NCBI GenBank assembly: GCA_012274445.1
Contig: JAAROD010000069.1
Location: forward strand, 930,001 to 994,000
Direction: 5' to 3'
From: Sclerotiophoma versabilis
Taxonomy: Eukaryota; Ascomycota; Dothideomycetes; Pleosporales; Didymellaceae
Length of the DNA stretch: 64,000 nucleotides
A program made the translations under genes and the position numbers. Positions 1 through 10,529 of this stretch are shown in pieces. The notes under the pieces were generated by a model that saw nothing but the letters and a program-made list of their open reading frames with translations, had not been told where the DNA came from and searched no databases. The stretch's first letter is position 1. The number at the start of each line of letters is the position of its first letter.

Positions 1-309
1 CATGTATAAGCATCAAGCGGAGCCCTGAGAATTGCGGTTGTGGCTGCGGCTGAACGCCAGCTAGCCTCGTAAGGCGAAGCATCTGCATGCTCAGGGCTGC
101 GGCGTAGCTCAGCTTATAACAACAGCGCTCACCCGCTTCGACTCTCCTTGAAATCCATAATTGCTTGGACACCCTTTGTGCGTCACTAGATTCAGTCATC
201 CCTACAATTCTCAGCACATCGCAGCTTTAGATAAAAGTAGATTCATTCCATCATCAGCGCCAAAGTTAGGGGTTCTAACTTTTCTACCCACGAACAAGCC
301 TTCACATCC
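1..309. other. 5' edge, no gene seen
   Basis: This is upstream sequence of the first gene. I see no long open frame with coding character on either strand, and no RNA gene or repeat. It probably holds the promoter and 5' UTR of the gene starting at 310, but I cannot point to a specific element. Confidence 0.4.
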
Positions 310-1224
310 ATGTTGCCCAACATGCGACGCATATCCGGCCTCTTCTCTTCGCCAAAAACCTCCTTCCAAATCCTCTCCGACCTGCATCTAGATCACGATT
401 CACAATACCTGACGTTCCACATCCCGGTCAGCGCGCCCTTCCTGATTCTCGCAGGCAACATAGGGCGCCTGGTAGACTACGAATCTTACCTTTCGTTCCT
501 GGTCCGGCGGTGCAATCTACACGAAAAAGTGTTCCTCGTGCTGGGGAGTCTGGAGTTCCATGGACTGGGGTGGATGGACGGGCTGCAGCTAGCGCACAAG
601 ATGGAAAAGGAGCCGGCGACGAAAGGCAGGCTAGAAGTCCTCTATGAGACACGGAGTGAGGTGCCGGATACAAACATCGTGCTGTTGGGTGCGACGCTTT
701 GGAGTAGAATTCCAGACACGGATGTACCGGCTGTATTGAAGAAGATGCCCGAGTTCGACGAAAAGACCGGTATCCAAGGGAAGTGGAGTGTGGAGAAGCA
801 CAACTCTGAGCATAAAAGAGATCTGAAGTGGTTGAAGGAGGAAATTGCCCAGGCGATGAAGCCGACTGTGGGCCCTGGTGGGAAACCGGCTTCTGGGTTC
901 GCGGCGGGATCGGAGGCGAAGCAGGTCGTCGTTGTGACGGCATTTACACCAGATCTAAGGACTGCGCTAGATCCGTGGCAGATTGATGCGCCGTGGAGTT
1001 CGGCGTATGGCACAGATCTACTGAATGCTAGTGAGTGGACCGGTGTGAAGACATGGATATGCGGAACGACTGGGAGAACGTGTGAGTTCAAAAAGAATGG
1101 TGTCACAGTGGTGAGCAACCAGAGAGGTCGTGAAGGCGACCAAGTCACTGGCTTACTTAGAGATGGGATGTCAGAGAAGCAGAAGGCTGGATTGTTCGAT
1201 GTTATGAGAGTGGTCAGGGTATGA
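310..1224 (+). CDS. calcineurin-like phosphoesterase, probable pseudoenzyme
   Basis: A single-exon frame of 304 aa with the layout of the small fungal calcineurin-like metallophosphoesterases. Motif I is intact: SDLHLD at residues 23-28, with D24 and H26. The other metal-binding motifs of the family are altered. The GD motif reads GN (49-50), GNHE reads GSLE (79-82), the expected TH(H) region reads VTAFTPDL, and the terminal GHTH reads CGTTG. The fold-defining stretches between them remain (VLLGATLWS, HKRDLKWLKEE, GVTVVSNQRG). The natural inference is a protein that keeps the phosphoesterase fold but not the two-metal centre, so it may bind rather than hydrolyse. ATG at 310 is used; ATG at 322 is a possible alternative. 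The frame is open end to end, which argues against a recent pseudogene. The fold is fairly certain; any function is unknown. Confidence 0.8.
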   Translation: MLPNMRRISGLFSSPKTSFQILSDLHLDHDSQYLTFHIPVSAPFLILAGNIGRLVDYESYLSFLVRRCNLHEKVFLVLGSLEFHGLGWMDGLQLAHKMEKEPATKGRLEVLYETRSEVPDTNIVLLGATLWSRIPDTDVPAVLKKMPEFDEKTGIQGKWSVEKHNSEHKRDLKWLKEEIAQAMKPTVGPGGKPASGFAAGSEAKQVVVVTAFTPDLRTALDPWQIDAPWSSAYGTDLLNASEWTGVKTWICGTTGRTCEFKKNGVTVVSNQRGREGDQVTGLLRDGMSEKQKAGLFDVMRVVRV

Positions 1225-1414
1225 CCGGTATTGGATAGCAATGTTATGAACACCGCCGAGCTGTGTCTTGCATATCCTTCAAATCATCTTACCTTGCGCA
1301 TTGTTTTTGACTTTCAACACCTAGTACCCAAGACGAACTACGCGGTCTTGACAGATGTCGTGCGAACAGGCAACGCATCGCTGGAGTACCTCGAACTTAG
1401 GACCTTTCGCACTA

Positions 1415-2140
1415 TTAGCTGAACATTTGCAGCATTGCCTTGCCAGATGATGCATCAAGTCGGATCCTTTCGAATCCTGAGATCCCAGCATCCTGTACTC
1501 TACGAACTGTTGTTAGTAGATGCTCGTGTATGAATGGCAGAGTTACTCACTGATAGCAGGACGCTCGGCAACTCTCGAGGTGAGACGCTTGTCTGTTTGT
1601 TTAGTATGCTTGCGCTGATATCTCATCCCGCGCTGTCTGAATTCCTTTAGGCTTGAGCTCTTGCGTATGGTAGCCTCGCGTTGCGTTCCTGCGTTCGAGC
1701 AAATTTTCCTCTTCTTCTGCTTCATGACGCAAGCGAGGCCCAGCCACTGCGCGCTCACGACTGCGCCACATGAGCTCTCGCTCCTGTCTACTTACCTATT
1801 GCTGGCTTCTCGTAGCTTTAGCCCCACGTGTTCTTTGTTCCTGGCGAGCAGCAACAAAATATTCCCTGAACCGAGCTTCCTCCTCATCCTCTTCCAACTT
1901 CATGGCATCGAGCCGTTCGCGCAGGCAACCAAGGCCGTCATAATTATGTTGCTGCTGGCGCTCCGACTGATTATTGACACTGCTTTCCCCCGCACGTCTT
2001 TGCAGAGCATGCTCGAGCTCGGTATTCATCTCGGAGGTCTTCAACCCTGGGACGACGATACTCTTGAAAGGATCTGTGATCTTCATCGTCTTCATCGTAG
2101 CCTCTGTACATCATGAAGTTGCTATGAATGTCGGAGATTC
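1415..2140 (-). CDS. unresolved multi-exon hypothetical gene, possibly broken
   Basis: Coding character is clear on the minus strand, but the model does not close. The last exon (1506 to 1415, stop TAA) joins to the previous one across a 44-nt intron (1550-1507) with donor GTGAGT and branch/acceptor CTAACAACAG. The joined frame reads basic sequence ending DASSGKAMLQMFS. Upstream, 1796-2095 encodes a charged stretch (LEEDEEEARFREYF) that runs into a TAG lying directly before a GTAAGT donor at 1795. Another frame from 2140, entered after a good CTAAC...AAGCAG acceptor, reads acidic sequence (YDEDDEDHRSFQEY) and would need a frame change to join the next part. So either I have missed an exon boundary or the gene has decayed. 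The product is charged, probably partly coiled, and not recognised. A further upstream exon near 2150-2400 is possible. Confidence 0.4.
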
Positions 2141-2864
2141 CTGCTTGTTAGCCCTCTAGTGATGTTTTCGAGCCTTGTGTTGAAACCGCCATGACTCGCA
2201 GTGCTTTCATATACAGCCTGGATGCATTGAAGTGATGGAGGAAACAGACGGTGGTGAATCGAAAATCGATGGTGCTGTGTCGATACACGGAGTGCCACAC
2301 CTCTATATCCTCACAATAGTCCCATTGAGGGTGCATTCGAAGTTTAGCCACCGGCCAAGCTCGATCAGCGGATCTGGAGCAGGGATATTCGGAAGACACA
2401 GCCGAATAGATAGAACTTGGAGTTTTCGTATCCTAAAGTTGGAAGCAGGTCTGGAGACCAGTCAAATCAGCTAGAGAGGAGGTGATGTTATGTTGTGTGT
2501 ATAACTAGGTAGAATGTGCCTTTGGCTATTGAGTAGAGCAACTCCACAAAGTATCGCTACTGTACCGCTCCATTTACATGTCTTATATGGGGTTAGGGAA
2601 TCCAGTAGTCACAGCTAAGTTCGATCAGTGGATCGGGAAGTCATGTTTGATCAGGTTAGGCGAAACCGACAGGTCCAGTGACGTCGTGTCGCGTTCATTC
2701 GTGCCTACCTTTGATAGGAACCCCGCGATAGCTGACAAACCTCACCGAATCAAAGCGTGTCAACCCAAGAATCGTAGGGCGCGCGCCTTGCTCCAAAATC
2801 TGCTTCAATTCGTTCCTTGTTTGCTTCGTTGACTTTCTTCTTACTCCCATTCTCACGTATAACA

Positions 2865-4028
2865 ATGGCTTTGGCAAAGGACTCGACCATCACGCTTACT
2901 TCACACTGCCTATGCAAGGTAAACAACTTCACAACCCAACTGCCGAGGTCGAGGCTCCCTCTTCCAGCGCCAATATGCCATTGCTGGTCCTGCAGACACG
3001 TTACAGGCTCTCTGTACACGGCACACACTCGCTGGCCGGAACCACGAGCAAGTGTTGACGTGTCGAAGCTGAAAGTGTTCTCTTTCTCCCCTCGCGCCAA
3101 TCTGCTCTTTTGCCCCACATGCTCGACACCAATGTTCTGGGAAATGACCGAAGAGCCTGGCCGTCCGCTTGGTGTATTGACTGGGACGTTGAAGAACGAT
3201 GAGGTAACGCCAATCAAGTTTATCAAACAGTGCTTCGTTGGCGACACAATCGATGGAGGAGCAAGCCTGTGGTTGCAGCACACAAACGCAGATGGCTCAC
3301 AATGCAGACGCTTCGAGCTCCAGGCCGAGGACAGTACTTCTGGAGATGTATTGCCTCAAGACTGGCCTTCTGCAGACAAGCTTACTGGATTGGAGAAGGA
3401 AATTGGAGATTCGATTGCCATTCGTTGCAAATGCAAAGGCGTCGACCTCATTCTGCAGCGCGGCGATTACTCAGGTATTGCGAAAGAGCAACTTCCTTCG
3501 AATGTCGACCCGGACACGCACAAGCTCTCAACCGTCTTCTGTGGCTGCACCTCGTGTCGGCTTCAGGGCGGTGTTGACATATGGTACTGGGCTTGCTTCG
3601 CCATGAAGCACCTGTCTGCCGCACAGTCTGTTGCGCCGTTTCCTAGATCTAAGTGCGAGCTCAAAGCTTTTGTTGACCGGAAGGAGCCGGTCATCGGCAG
3701 TCTGACCTACTATGCCTCCCACACCAAAGCTGGTGTTCTGCGCTTTTTCTGCAGTAATTGCTCAGCGACTGTTTTCTTTGCCGGAGACGAACACCCAGAG
3801 CTTCTGGACGTCTCTGTGGGCCTGCTGGATACTCCAGATGGCGCTCGAGCAGAAGGCTTCTTGTCATGGTCTTTCGGCCAAATTGATTTCAAAGAGGATA
3901 CAAGTGGTGGATGGCGAGCAGAGCATCTTGACAAGGTAGAGAAGGAAGCGGAGAGGTGGAGGGTCGCGAGAGGCTATCCCAAAAACTGGCGGAGGCTCGG
4001 AGGAGGAACTGCTCCAGTCGGGAAGTAG
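2865..4028 (+). CDS. protein with two GFA/CENP-V-type zinc domains
   Basis: 387 aa in one exon. The two halves each carry the zinc-ligand set of the glutathione-dependent formaldehyde-activating enzyme (GFA, CENP-V/Mss4-like) family. First half: C15-x-C17, C38-x-C40-x2-C43 and C83-x2-C86. Second half: C188-x-C190, C226-x-C228-x2-C231 and C296-x2-C299. Most fungal GFA proteins have one such domain of about 130-150 aa, so this is a tandem form. Both ligand sets are complete, so both domains should bind zinc. The substrate cannot be told: true GFA, S-hydroxymethylglutathione synthase activity, is documented for few members. ATG at 2865 is the first in frame and is preceded by a favourable AACA context. 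The tail is basic and low in complexity. It is not clustered with formaldehyde or glutathione genes. Confidence 0.85.
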   Translation: MALAKDSTITLTSHCLCKVNNFTTQLPRSRLPLPAPICHCWSCRHVTGSLYTAHTRWPEPRASVDVSKLKVFSFSPRANLLFCPTCSTPMFWEMTEEPGRPLGVLTGTLKNDEVTPIKFIKQCFVGDTIDGGASLWLQHTNADGSQCRRFELQAEDSTSGDVLPQDWPSADKLTGLEKEIGDSIAIRCKCKGVDLILQRGDYSGIAKEQLPSNVDPDTHKLSTVFCGCTSCRLQGGVDIWYWACFAMKHLSAAQSVAPFPRSKCELKAFVDRKEPVIGSLTYYASHTKAGVLRFFCSNCSATVFFAGDEHPELLDVSVGLLDTPDGARAEGFLSWSFGQIDFKEDTSGGWRAEHLDKVEKEAERWRVARGYPKNWRRLGGGTAPVGK

Positions 4029-6139
4029 TTCTGGTGACGGGTCTGGTGCAGGGTAGCGGAGGAGTGGGGAGTACACAAAGGCTTGGAGATGGAGAACTGG
4101 GTGTCTCCTGTAAAGCTGGAAATCTAGCATAATGAGTCTTTGTTCCGAGTGCTCTTCATCAAAGCCCCTTATTGTTGACCTGCACGTGCCTTCGCGTTTC
4201 GCGCCTCAAGTACTTGACGCGATGCATCACGTTGGAGCATTCCACCTATCTCTTTGGCGTTGTTGCAGGTCCCGACTTACCAAGCTCGTAAGGGTCCTCC
4301 TGCCATCACCGCCGCGCCCGCCGTTCGTGAAGTTGATCCGCTCTATCGTCCTCTCATACCACGCTTATCTCGTAATCGTTGCTGAGCACCGGCTGCAAGG
4401 TTGTCCTGGTTCAGCGAGATCCATTGGCATCAATAGGACTCCTGTGCACCTCCCTACAGGTCTTTGGTGTGATGAAGAGGCGGTCTTGGTATTGATGATC
4501 GTCCCTTCTGGAGAGCTTCGGCGCTAGCTCCTCCGCGACTTCCTGACGCTCTCCCCTTCCTTCCTCACCCCACATCATCTCACCACATCCACACCCCGCG
4601 ATGCTGACGTTGTGGTGTTGCCCCTCGCACTTTTGCTTACCATGATTCTTCTTTGAAACTCCCTCACCCGCCCACGGCCTTGACGACTCAGGATACTCAA
4701 GAGCTTGAAGCCCTCGACCGCACCTTCGAACGATCTACAAAAGCTCTCAGACCGGAACGCTGGGCTGCCCTGCGAGCTAGCGATGGAGCTCTCCTAAGCT
4801 TGCACCAGCTCTTGTAAAGCTTGTATAACCCCAAGCCGACGGTCCGGCCTTACATGCCTTGCCGGTCACAGAGCTTCAACAGGACGACACACCCCCGCCT
4901 ATCGAGACATTGCACTGCATGTCCTTACGCAAGCTAGCATCGAGCCAGCAATGGCTAATTGTCTGCTGTACTCGAAGGGATCTCATCGTTGGCAGACTCT
5001 GACCGCCATATGTGTGTAACCTGTTGGCGCGGGTGCACCGAGAGCGGTCCTGCGTGCGCAAGCCTGTCAAGGCACATGCACCAGCGGCCGAACCAGCGAT
5101 TTCATCGCTCGCGATCCCTCTCGAGTTTGCTAATGTTTCTGTGTCTCTACACATTGCGTCGTGGGCCCCCATGGTACATTCTACGCGTGCAGAAGAAGGG
5201 TTCACCCACTGAAGGTAAGTCACGGTCCAGCTTCTACGACTCAACGTCAAGGATGGGACTGACACAACTTAGACTGACTTTCGACAGCTCTCGGCCGTAT
5301 TCTTCTCATCGCACAGAGCTGGTTTGTTGTGTGACAGGGCTGCACCGAGCTCAGCCAGCCGCACAGCCATCACCAGCAGTAACATACCCCACATTCGATC
5401 GGTCTGTCGATGCCAGCAGCGCTGCCAAGTCACAGCCAAACCACGATGCTACTCGAGCGTGATGGTCTTCCTAAGTTCGAGAAGACGACGTACACCCATT
5501 AAGCTTGTTGAAGGGTTTTTGCTTCGGTCTTGGCGTCTCCAGCTTCGCATATAGCACTATGCATCTGGTGCACAGACGACAATGCATGAATGAGATTGGC
5601 ATCATCATCCCTGAGATGAGGAGTCAGGATTGGATCCAATACATCCCACCCCCGCGGATCTCGACGGAGACGCTCAAGAGCGATACACCAAACAACCGTC
5701 ACAGTCCGAAATCAGCTGCAACACCTCCCCAACAGGCCTGGTGCTAATCCTGGGTGCTAGGCGAACCAGCAACGTTTTGATCCAGGTCGTCTCCTTACGG
5801 CGGACATTTAGACGCAGATACCTGGATTGTGTTCTTTTCCGTCTCTTGCCATTTTCCTTCAGCCGTCTCCACGCTCCCTTCTCTTCCTTGGATGTTCTCT
5901 TGCCTTGCCAGTCATTTGCGTGCTCTTTCTTTTCCCCTTTATTCCCTCTCCTTCTCTCCCTCCTTCTCTCCCTCCTTCTCTCCCTCTTTCTTCTTGACAT
6001 ACAAAGCTCATGCCATCTCGGCCTGTATCTTCGCTCTTCAAATTCTCCCTCGGCCCTCAAGCAGTCAATCAGTACCATTCGTCCCTTCTCATGTGCCCTT
6101 CTTTTACTTTTCTACCATCATGCGTTCCTCTGGTACTTC
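4029..6139. other. intergenic with coding-like fragments
   Basis: No complete gene is supported. Short tracts on the plus strand read as protein. 4677-4817 gives an open run with LEALDRTFERSTKALRPER. 4857-4986 in another frame gives SLRKLASSQQWLIVC. Near 5640-5750 there is a hydrophilic run. They share no common frame and are separated by stops, so they look like remains of a gene or exons I cannot join. 5940-5995 is a pyrimidine-rich tract with a TCCCTCCTTC repeat unit, which looks like the 5' leader of a downstream transcript. Confidence 0.3.
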
Positions 6140-6328
6140 ATGCTTCTTGATTCGCAGCCATCTGAAGCTTTCGCGCCTTACGATGAGACCCCCCCCCCCC
6201 CCCCCATGGTCTCCTCCAAGTCTCCAAACGATTCTGACGTTGACCTATCACCATCCGAGTATTCTGTTTTTAGCACCAACACTTCTTACAACCATCTCCG
6301 CATCAACATACAGGCAGAAGGTGACTGA
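6140..6328 (+). CDS. possible short or first-exon hypothetical protein with poly-C tract
   Basis: A 62-codon frame starts at ATG 6140, with a second ATG at 6206, and has a plausible hydrophilic composition (SKSPNDSDVDLSPSEYSVF). It follows a long pyrimidine-rich tract typical of fungal 5' leaders. An uninterrupted run of 17 C (6189-6205) codes for prolines and ends immediately before ATG 6206. The frame may be the first exon of a larger gene: GTGACT at 6319 could be a donor, but I could not find a convincing continuation. No family is recognised. Confidence 0.3.
   Translation: MLLDSQPSEAFAPYDETPPPPPMVSSKSPNDSDVDLSPSEYSVFSTNTSYNHLRINIQAEGD
6189..6205 (+). repeat. mononucleotide C17 tract abutting an ATG
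   Basis: Seventeen consecutive C residues are followed directly by ATG at 6206. Such tracts change length easily during replication. Upstream-started translation through it (from ATG 6140) would change frame with length, while initiation at 6206 would not. Confidence 0.9.
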
Positions 6329-6710
6329 AGGACCAACTGTATCTCTACACGAACCCTTCTGAGACCGTCTTTTTCACTCTTGTCATCCATGCAAGTTCCC
6401 TGAAGTCAGCGTATCGTTGTTCTTGTTCTCAGCTGTTCTTGGTTTCTGGTATTGAGTATGGAGCGTATGAGACTGCGGAGGTGTTTCGATGCAGACTGTT
6501 GATGGCCGGAACAGTACGGCTTCGTGGATTTTGAATACGACATGATGCGGAGCTTTTACTGTCAGTTACCACGTCGCGATCAGAGACAGACAGTCTGTTC
6601 TGTTGCCCTCCTGGAATTGACCTTACAGTGAGCTTACCTTTGGGATGTCTCATGGTTTGCTGCAGGTGCCCGCCGCACCAAATTGCAAGCAAACAAGCTT
6701 AAGGCGTCTG

Positions 6711-7217
6711 CTAGCCAGAACTACCCGATGTCCGTGACGCGGTATCACTGGCTTGCGCCCAGTCATGGATTGTCCGAGGGCGATCTTCGAGGTGCACGCA
6801 GGTGTTGGAGTCGACGTGTGGTCCTGGAAGCGCGGGGCCATTGTCATCTTCTTCTTGCGGAGCTTCTTCGTCGTCAGGAGAAATATAAGAGCTGCGCTTG
6901 CTGCAGCGGTGGATCAAGATCGCAGCTCTAAGCAGCAGTAAGAGGGAGACCACACCGTCTGTGGCTGTTGATGCTGTATGCGAGCTGTGGTTGAGCTTGC
7001 GTGGAAGTGTATCCTTGCGCATAAGGGAGTTCGTCTCACCTGCTGCTGTCGCTCCAGGGTCGCTTTGCTTCAAAGTCGTCCTTACTGACAGCTCAAGCTC
7101 ATCGATGATTTTATCGGCTGTTGTTGGGGGCGTCGTGTGGTAGTTGGTGGTGCTGAGGCCTTGAGGTGTTGAGGTGGAGCGAAAAGGGAACAGCCTCCCC
7201 GTGTCGATCACCACCAA
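6711..7217 (-). CDS. hypothetical protein, boundaries uncertain
   Basis: An open minus-strand frame of about 168 codons, hydrophilic and Ser/Thr-rich (DKIIDELELSVRTTLKQ), with one short hydrophobic run (VVSLLLLLRAAILI) and an acidic stretch (PDDEEAPQEEDD). No ATG begins the open frame; the first in-frame ATG is at 7022, so an upstream exon or a shorter start is needed. The hydrophobic run might be a membrane segment or might come from reading through an intron. I do not recognise a family. It could be noise, but its composition is closer to coding than that of its neighbours. Confidence 0.3.
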   Translation of the reverse strand: MVVIDTGRLFPFRSTSTPQGLSTTNYHTTPPTTADKIIDELELSVRTTLKQSDPGATAAGETNSLMRKDTLPRKLNHSSHTASTATDGVVSLLLLLRAAILIHRCSKRSSYISPDDEEAPQEEDDNGPALPGPHVDSNTCVHLEDRPRTIHDWAQASDTASRTSGSSG

Positions 7218-7642
7218 CGTCTAAGTCGGCTACCCAAGCCAAAAAGGCTGCACAAGCCCTACTATTCTTCGAAATTCGCATTCGCTGCAGCAGACACGTC
7301 ATGCAAATGCGTCATCAGATCCATTACGAGAGCTTCTCAATCCGACAGATGTCACTACAAGAACGAGATCGCTACCAGCGAAGAAGTTCAGCACAATGCT
7401 CCACATTCTTCGCTCAAATTTGAGACTTTCATGCATGGTCTGCACATGAGCTGGCTGGAAATCAAGTTTCAGAAACTCAACAGAGACACGACCAGGGCGC
7501 GGCCGAAATACGGGTACACATTATTCCTTAGACAGATTGTTCCTGTTTAGGGAGTAGCAAAGCATTTTACATCCCACTTCATGCCAACACACGAGGCGTC
7601 TTGCTCAACGAGGCACTTTGTCTACCTAGCCTCGAGCCCAAG

Positions 7643-8650
7643 CTATTCTGGATAGAATCTTGGAGCGGATGCAAACATCATGCCGCTATACACAGCTTGA
7701 TCCATGGCCTGCAACCAAGCCTGGTAAATCAGAGCTGTGAACTGTCGAATGGACCGGCTGTCATTGTTTAGTTCCTTTTCGTGTCGCCGAAAGCAGCTGC
7801 CGAAGGGGTAGACATGGTTTCTGTCGGTCTTCTCGAATCGCTTCCACTGATACCCCGACGCTGGCTGGATGGTCGTATCAAAGTCGTATTGCCAATGGAT
7901 TAGATCGAGTACTAAGTAGACTAGCGCGCCGCAGAAGGCCTTGCATCGACAGTCCACAGGACAGCCTATATCGCACCGGCTCGGGTGCCGGGAGATGATC
8001 ACCATTGTGTGGTAGACGGTCGGTTTTACCAAGAGCTCAGGATCGCCCACTGACCGAAATACGATAACGCTGGACTGAACTGGACGAGGCTCCAGCCACA
8101 TCTGGTGGGACTTGAGAGACAAGCCTATTGAGTGTTAGTAACTCTCCGACTATCCTGTCGCAGCGGGACGTACCTTGACTCCAATAAGCAAGCGCATGGT
8201 TGGTGAATCCTATGGCGTTCACGGAATTCTCGATACAGCAATCTCAAAGTTGCACCTTCTTTAGGAGATCATCCGAGTTTGGCGTCCGCTTCACCGCTGG
8301 CTCATCGGTATTCTCGATGTGCAGTATATAGCCAGGCAGGCTGCCACCCAGACTTGAAATAACCCGGTCTCTGGCGGCCTCGTCTTCGTGAGACGCAATG
8401 GACCCCAAGAAGGTGACTGTCGAGAAGGCAGCGGCGAGCTGATAATGCGGGCTTGCTAGGCTTGCGACCGTCCCTCTCTGTTGCATTCCTGTTAAAGTGC
8501 CGCCTGTATGCTTGTACCTGCCACAAAAGCACCTAAAGTGAGTCAACGGCGAGTTGATGAAGCTCTCAGGCACGCGTTGGCAGCGCCGGCAGACGGCCGA
8601 TCAAGAATTTGTGCGAGGCACAATCTTGACACCACAAGACGATCAAGGAC
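7643..8650 (-). pseudogene. broken gene of unknown function, possible zinc-binding N-terminus
   Basis: Two open minus-strand stretches belong together. 8124-7643 is joined to 8246-8174 by a canonical 49-nt intron (8173-8125: GTACGT donor, TTACTAACAC branch, AATAG acceptor), giving NAIGFTNHALAYWSQG followed by LSLKSHQMWLEP. In the same frame upstream, the stretch 8573-8247 (SPHYQLAAAFSTVTFLGS) is separated from it only by a TGA at 8246-8244. A CGA-to-TGA change would explain it. Farther upstream the frame continues into VCRRCQRVPESF and RCFCGRY, with cysteine pairs. Another frame around 8600-8650 reads WCQDCASHKFLIG, suggesting a frame slip in a cysteine-rich N-terminus. The stop plus the slip make a decayed gene likelier than a missed intron. 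The family is not recognised. Confidence 0.5.
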
Positions 8651-8659
8651 GGGATGTGA

Positions 8660-9758
8660 TGAGAGGTAGCATGATCAAGTGCCACCCAAAAGAACAACGT
8701 GTGGTGGTGATGCTGCACGAAAAGGAAATAGGCACACCAAAACAAACGACGCCATGAGAGTCCGCCAAGGCCATCTTACCTCACCTTCGATCTTCCAAAA
8801 ACACCTCAACTTAAGTCAATAACAAAAAGACGGGGCTAGAGACGACCCTTCTCAGTGGGGTCACGATCAAAGTATTGGGGTGAATGCAAGCCAGTCAAAG
8901 ATGGCTTAAGAAAGGACGCTGGGTGCTTTAGACCAGTCCACTGCTATCGCATCCTCGTCGTCATGGCTACATACTTCAAGCTCACCTTGTTACACCTGAG
9001 ATCCTCCAACTTATATTGTATAGATATTGGAGTATCTTCATCACAACAAGGCTAACACGTGGTACAGGTGAGATTACCATCACGCCCCGAGCTAGATTCA
9101 ACATCACAGCTCAGGTGTTGGGAACTCTTTTGGCTCTTGCTTTCACGCCCGGAGGTACTTGGTTCGAGTACGCAAGTGGAGGCCATCTTTTTGCAAGTTC
9201 CATGTGTAAGAGACAAAGCCTACGTCAACACATCCTTGCGCTCTTAACGCCTGAGGATTAGATCCTTGACTTGAACCGCCACATCGCATCCCAACGATTG
9301 TTATAACTCATCTCGGGAGCAGAGACCTACACTATGAGCCCTTCGGCGCGCTGCGAAAAGTTCAACATTAGCACTACTTCGCCTGTGGCAGTCGTCTCTT
9401 GATCTTATCGTACAGCTTGAGGTTCTGGAGCACTGCTTAAGAGCTGCACTTTCAGAGTGGCTGACGATAGTCCTACAAGATCCTCTACCAGAGGCTCAAA
9501 ATGGTCAGAGCCCCCAAAGCTACCCTATTCATACGCCAGGATCTCCGATATCCAGTGCTCGCCTCCTTAGTCCTTAAGGAGGCTAGCCCTGCAAGGCTAT
9601 CATTGCATTTACATGTCATGACACAGGCTAACGAAACACACAAGTGTCTGTAAAAGTGGAAAGAGAGGTGTAATCAATCGATCTGGATGGCTTTCTCATT
9701 CTTGGAAGTCCAGAATCTTCAGTCTTTCCAATGCACGGTGGCTTGCCTACTAGATGTA
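8660..9758. other. intergenic, nothing clear
   Basis: Only short open frames without coding character are seen on either strand. No repeats, RNA genes or splice-joined exons could be supported. Confidence 0.4.
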
Positions 9759-10510
9759 TCACCACAAGCCATTCATCATCTCCGTATGACCAGGACCCGT
9801 TGGTCTTTGTAGCATCTGCTCCGGATTGCAGTCAAGTCGACTGCTTGCCGTCTCTATGTCCTCAAAACCAGGGCGCAGCTGTAAGAGCGTTTCGTACACG
9901 ATCCTTATAATGCTATCCCTCGCGCAAACAAAAGCATGGTTATTCAACTGAAGTAGGTTTTGACGTCCTCCAACTGGGCAAACTTCTTGTGAAACAGCGT
10001 CGTTCATCTTTCGAATTGCAATTTGTGTTAATCGAAACTCCCTGAACCCGTCTTCATCTTTCCCTGTCTGCGCGCTTATTCTTAATCACTCTGCGTACGT
10101 GTAGCCAAAATCCTCCATACTCCACTGCTATAGCAGCATTCTCTTCATCGTCTACCGCGATTCCCGGTGGCTCTTAACCCTGCGCCCATACTGCATCGAA
10201 GTTGCGTCAAGGATCGGTGATTCGAGAGGCAACGGCGAATCGAATATCGGAGTGAACGTGAGGATACAGTTGTGATCAGTAATTTTATGGGTCCTGTTTG
10301 GCTTTGTGTACACCCATTGCTTACTAGGCTTGGGAATAGGCCGCCCATTCATCTCGCTGATCCGGACAGGGAGGTCTGGAAGAATAGTCAGCCTGGGAAT
10401 AACATCAAGGTGTGGGGCTCAGATGCCTTCTACGATCAAAGCTACGAATGGGCTCAAGAGTGAGATGCTCTTCCTGCACCAGTCGAAGCTCACAACACCG
10501 AGTACGCTCT
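9759..10510 (-). pseudogene. decayed minus-strand gene, unknown function
   Basis: Three protein-like stretches run in order on the minus strand but in different frames. From about 10510 to 10160 one frame reads through IPRLTILPDLPVRISEMN and WVYTKPNRTHK, with a TGA near 10424 that splits it from an upstream portion in the same frame. From about 10165 to 10070 a second frame reads VEYGGFWLHVRRVIKNKR and stops at TGA. From 10007 to 9759 a third reads an 82-codon frame with its own ATG (HAFVCARDSIIRIVYETL). No splice signals account for all the changes. I read this as one gene disrupted by small changes, or less likely two neighbouring genes with unresolved introns. No known family is evident. 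Confidence 0.4.
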
Positions 10511-10529
10511 GCACTGGTGATTGAGCAGG

